From assembly GCA_041661585.1 (NCBI GenBank), contig JBAZUC010000001.1, positions 1 to 38,128 of the forward strand: a DNA stretch of 38,128 nucleotides, given 5' to 3'. This stretch comes from JAPLXD01 sp041661585. GTDB lineage: Bacteria > Patescibacteriota > Minisyncoccia > Moranbacterales > UBA11712. This document shows positions 37,418-38,128 of this stretch, piece by piece (positions within the stretch are counted from its first letter, which is position 1; each line of letters starts with the position of its first letter). The notes below the pieces were generated by a model. It had not been told where the DNA came from, did not search any database, and saw nothing but the letters and a program-made list of their open reading frames with translations. A program made the translations under genes and the position numbers.

Positions 37418-38128
37418 TTATAAACCGCAGTTTGCCACGGTATTCTTCCAGTCGCCGAAATTTCCTCTGCTTGCATAAAGCTTGCAGGCATAGCTGGTGT
37501 TGAAGCTGGGATCCTGAGCCTTTGCCACACATTGATCATACAAGCTCTGGTTCACAATAGTAGCACTATAATTTTTTCCTGAAAAAGCAGAAGTGCATCC
37601 CATTCCCAAGTCATGCACGGTTAGGTTGATCTGGAACAGTCCGACCGAAAAAGATTTGCCGTCCCTAGTTTTGTCTGTTCCGCTTAAACGCAGAGGGTTT
37701 CCTCCGGCACTTTCATAGCCGCATATTTGCGAAGCAGCATTGGCTCCAGATCCAAAACAGGCAAGGTTGGATGTTTGACAGGCGCCTTGGTTGGGATCGC
37801 ATGACCCGTTCCCTGTTGAGCCTGCGTATGACTGACCGTTGTTATTCTGTGGATTTCCTGTTTGGGCTGTTTGTCCTCCGCCAGTTATCTGCGTAATCCC
37901 CCGCATATTCACCAAATCAGGGTTGATCTTATTGAGAATGATCCAAGCGGTGAGGCCGAGGGCGAGCCCGAGGAGCGCCGAGGTGATTGTATCTTTCGCA
38001 TCTTCAGCTTTTCCGGACCCGGCCGCCATCAGATATTGATAAGCACCGATGATGAGCATAAAGAGAGCCAAAATTCCAATGATGGCGAAACCGAAATTGA
38101 TGATGCTTTGCAGATATGGAATAAATTG
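37418..38128 (-). CDS. VirB2/TrbC-like two-helix protein fused to a lysozyme-like (transglycosylase) domain, 5'-truncated by window
   Basis: 236 residues visible; the frame is open to the window edge. The N-terminal part has two hydrophobic helices separated by a short polar turn (IIGILALFMLIIGAYQYLMA, then GSGKAEDAKDTITSALLGLALGLTAWIIL), like VirB2/TrbC pilins and the related CPR membrane proteins. A Gly/Gln/Asn linker leads to a lysozyme-like domain with the candidate catalytic Glu in CGYESAGGNP and SVGLFQINLT, followed by the C-terminal NFGDWKNTVANCG. Eight cysteines in the second domain suggest disulfides and export. It probably cuts peptidoglycan at a surface apparatus. It is the first known gene of its minus-strand operon. 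Confidence 0.78.
   Translation of the reverse strand, partial: QFIPYLQSIINFGFAIIGILALFMLIIGAYQYLMAAGSGKAEDAKDTITSALLGLALGLTAWIILNKINPDLVNMRGITQITGGGQTAQTGNPQNNNGQSYAGSTGNGSCDPNQGACQTSNLACFGSGANAASQICGYESAGGNPLRLSGTDKTRDGKSFSVGLFQINLTVHDLGMGCTSAFSGKNYSATIVNQSLYDQCVAKAQDPSFNTSYACKLYASRGNFGDWKNTVANCGL

Overview
The window looks like a chromosomal segment from an ultra-small bacterium of the Candidate Phyla Radiation (Patescibacteria). I would not go below phylum level from sequence alone, although a Moranbacteria- or Parcubacteria-like member fits. Grounds: short spacers and overlapping ATGA junctions; a compact rpmH-rnpA-yidC-jag / dnaA-dnaN origin region; tandem PilB-type ATPase modules; a lamin-tail/PKD surface protein; a VirB2-like two-helix protein fused to a lysozyme-like domain; and several promoters placed so that the mRNA would have almost no leader. 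TGA ends many genes (yebC and the GNAT gene, for example), so the code is standard rather than the UGA=Gly code of Gracilibacteria/Absconditabacteria.

Layout. 1-2.2 kb: tail of a tandem type IV pilus ATPase gene broken by an in-frame TAA. 2.2-2.5 kb: a gene-free stretch that folds like a structured RNA and ends in a terminator. 2.55-7.2 kb: ruvB, a basic unknown protein, a DUF475/TerC-type membrane protein, two small membrane proteins, and a wHTH-TM-SUMF1 protein. 7.3-9.7 kb: large secreted lamin-tail/PKD protein. 9.8-11.0 kb: yebC-ruvC. 11.2-16.6 kb: a 7TM protein, an ATP-grasp ligase fused to a retropepsin-like protease, a second ATP-grasp ligase, a GNAT acetyltransferase and an HExxxH metallopeptidase, together a probable peptide-ligation/peptide-cleavage system. 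16.6-19.2 kb: class A PBP and a convergent DciA-like gene.

19.2-25.6 kb is an AT-rich accessory island next to the replication origin. It holds a candidate small RNA, a NYN-domain RNase gene, a dense field of perfect palindromes, a HEPN-type protein, an unknown protein, an AlbA_2 (Schlafen-type) protein, a Vsr endonuclease lacking its zinc ligands, an intact LexA repressor fused in frame to a cytosine-5 methyltransferase, a Bsp6I-like restriction enzyme and a small AbrB-like regulator. Two nearly identical paired TTACGTA operators sit at the two ends of the island. The LexA-methyltransferase fusion, with catalytic Ser/Lys and the Ala-Gly cleavage site retained, is the most striking feature. 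It suggests a restriction-modification system whose methyltransferase promoter is autoregulated and could respond to DNA damage, while the nuclease is under a different (AbrB-like) regulator.

25.6-30.8 kb: tspO, dnaN, oriC with DnaA boxes, dnaA, and the divergent rpmH-rnpA-yidC-jag operon. 30.9-35.7 kb: surface-glycan operon (flippase, GT2 glycosyltransferase, two O-antigen ligase/polymerase-like proteins). 35.7-38.1 kb, minus strand: a membrane-anchored beta-propeller, a small anchored protein, and the VirB2-like/lysozyme-like fusion cut by the window edge. I saw no rRNA, tRNA, CRISPR array, transposase or integrase.
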